Origin: Candidatus Falkowiibacteriota bacterium
Lineage (GTDB): Bacteria > Patescibacteriota > Patescibacteriia > CAIXNZ01
NCBI GenBank assembly: GCA_903920975.1
Contig: CAIXNZ010000042.1
Location: 1-5,692, forward strand
DNA: 5,692 nucleotides
Direction of reading: 5' to 3'
Of the stretch, positions 4,946 to 5,692 are shown in pieces. A program made the position numbers and the translations under genes. The notes under the pieces are model-generated. The model worked only from the letters and a program-made list of their open reading frames with translations, did no database searches and was not told where the DNA came from. How positions within the stretch are numbered: the stretch's first letter is position 1; each line of letters begins with the position of its first letter.

Positions 4946-5692
4946 ATGCCAAAAAGATATTTGTTAGTATTTTTTCTCGCTCTGATTATCGGCGTTTTTT
5001 TATTAGGCAATTTTGCTCTAGCTCAAGACAATACTGCACAATGCACGGTTGGCAATAATGGCTGCTCTGCCAAGGGTTTACAATTAGCTACTCTATTAGA
5101 AAATAGAGGCTTAAGTTTTTCACTTATTGTGATCGCTGGTTTATTAGACGGTATTAATCCTTGTGCCATTGGCATGCTAATTTTGCTTTTAGGTTATTTA
5201 ATGGTTTTTGCACATCAGCCCGAACGCATGGGTAAAATAGGCGCTGTTTATATTGTCACTATTTTTATAACCTATTTCTTAATTGGTTTAATTTTTTCTC
5301 AAATAGTATATCAGCTACTTTCTCAATCATGGTATCAGGAGGTCAGCCATATTATTAAATATATTATTATTGCCGCCATTTGGATTATTGCCTTAATCAA
5401 CATTAAGGATTTTTTCTGGTATGGTAAAGGCATCACTTTAGGAGTTAGTAAGGGCGAGGTACCGATTTTAATGCGCTTGATTCAAAAAGTTGATATGCCA
5501 ACGACAATTTTATTAGGTATGGCCGTGACTATATTTGAATTGCCTTGTTCATTGCCGTTGTATGTTGGCGCTATTTCACTTTTAACCCAAACATTTCATT
5601 TTGCGAAAACCGCTTTTTATCTTTTTATATATAATTTAATGTTTGTAATACCGCTGATTGTAGTTTATGCAATTTTATTAAAGACCAAACAT
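4946..5692 (+). CDS. CcdA/DsbD-type thiol electron transporter (partial, 3' end cut off)
   Basis: The frame is open from ATG 4946 to the last base, giving 249 residues, and the gene continues beyond the window. A signal peptide (K3, R4, hydrophobic 5-22, FALA with cleavage likely after A26) precedes a short outer segment with C33 and C40, then about five membrane helices. GINPCAIG in the first helix (C73) and FELPCSLP in the fourth (C201) are the paired cysteines of the CcdA/DsbD membrane domain. That domain passes reducing equivalents from cytoplasmic thioredoxin to outside thiols. The Cys placement in helices 1 and 4 fits the six-helix CcdA layout, so about one helix should remain. The signal peptide plus a C-X6-C segment is not part of minimal CcdA. 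Likely clients are the disulfide-rich or copper proteins encoded upstream, by inference. It begins 13 bases after ackA. Confidence 0.85.
   Translation, partial: MPKRYLLVFFLALIIGVFLLGNFALAQDNTAQCTVGNNGCSAKGLQLATLLENRGLSFSLIVIAGLLDGINPCAIGMLILLLGYLMVFAHQPERMGKIGAVYIVTIFITYFLIGLIFSQIVYQLLSQSWYQEVSHIIKYIIIAAIWIIALINIKDFFWYGKGITLGVSKGEVPILMRLIQKVDMPTTILLGMAVTIFELPCSLPLYVGAISLLTQTFHFAKTAFYLFIYNLMFVIPLIVVYAILLKTKH

Overview
The window is AT-rich and tightly packed. All ten genes I can support lie on the + strand, and no gap exceeds 60 bases. It looks like part of a small bacterial genome, most likely Candidate Phyla Radiation (Patescibacteria). The reasons are extended -10 promoters of bacterial type, almost no Shine-Dalgarno sequences, short genes, a fermentative PduL/acetate kinase pair, and many small membrane-anchored redox proteins. 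TGA is used as a stop (gene 3444-3785), so the TGA=Gly code of Gracilibacteria/SR1 does not apply. The lineage is inferred from style, not from a marker gene.

The first unit (38-2202) starts just downstream of a perfect TGnTATAAT at 14-22. It holds a two-helix membrane protein with heme-ligand-like histidines, then two tandem membrane-anchored cupredoxins. The second cupredoxin has Lys where the axial Met should be. Next come a rubredoxin-like/FMN-reductase fusion and a ten-cysteine DUF2769-like mini-protein. These could form a compact electron path from NAD(P)H through FMN, rubredoxin-type iron and heme b to extracytoplasmic copper. That path is my inference from gene order and cofactors. 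The unit seems to end in a hairpin plus T-run at 2164-2220.

The second unit starts at another perfect extended -10 (2220-2228), whose upstream side is the T-run of that hairpin, and runs off the window end. It encodes a PduL-type phosphotransacylase, a cytoplasmic metallo-beta-lactamase-fold hydrolase (MBLAC1-like), a single-span membrane protein with a ten-cysteine outer domain, acetate kinase, and the first 249 residues of a CcdA/DsbD-type thiol electron transporter. PduL plus AckA would convert acetyl-CoA to acetate and make ATP. The CcdA/DsbD-like protein would carry reducing equivalents outward, plausibly for disulfide-rich or copper proteins such as those encoded nearby.

The oddest points are the Met-to-Lys change in the second cupredoxin, the mini b-type heme candidate, the two changed metal-ligand positions in PduL, and the shortened C-terminal lobe of acetate kinase. 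No RNA gene, insertion sequence or CRISPR array was seen.
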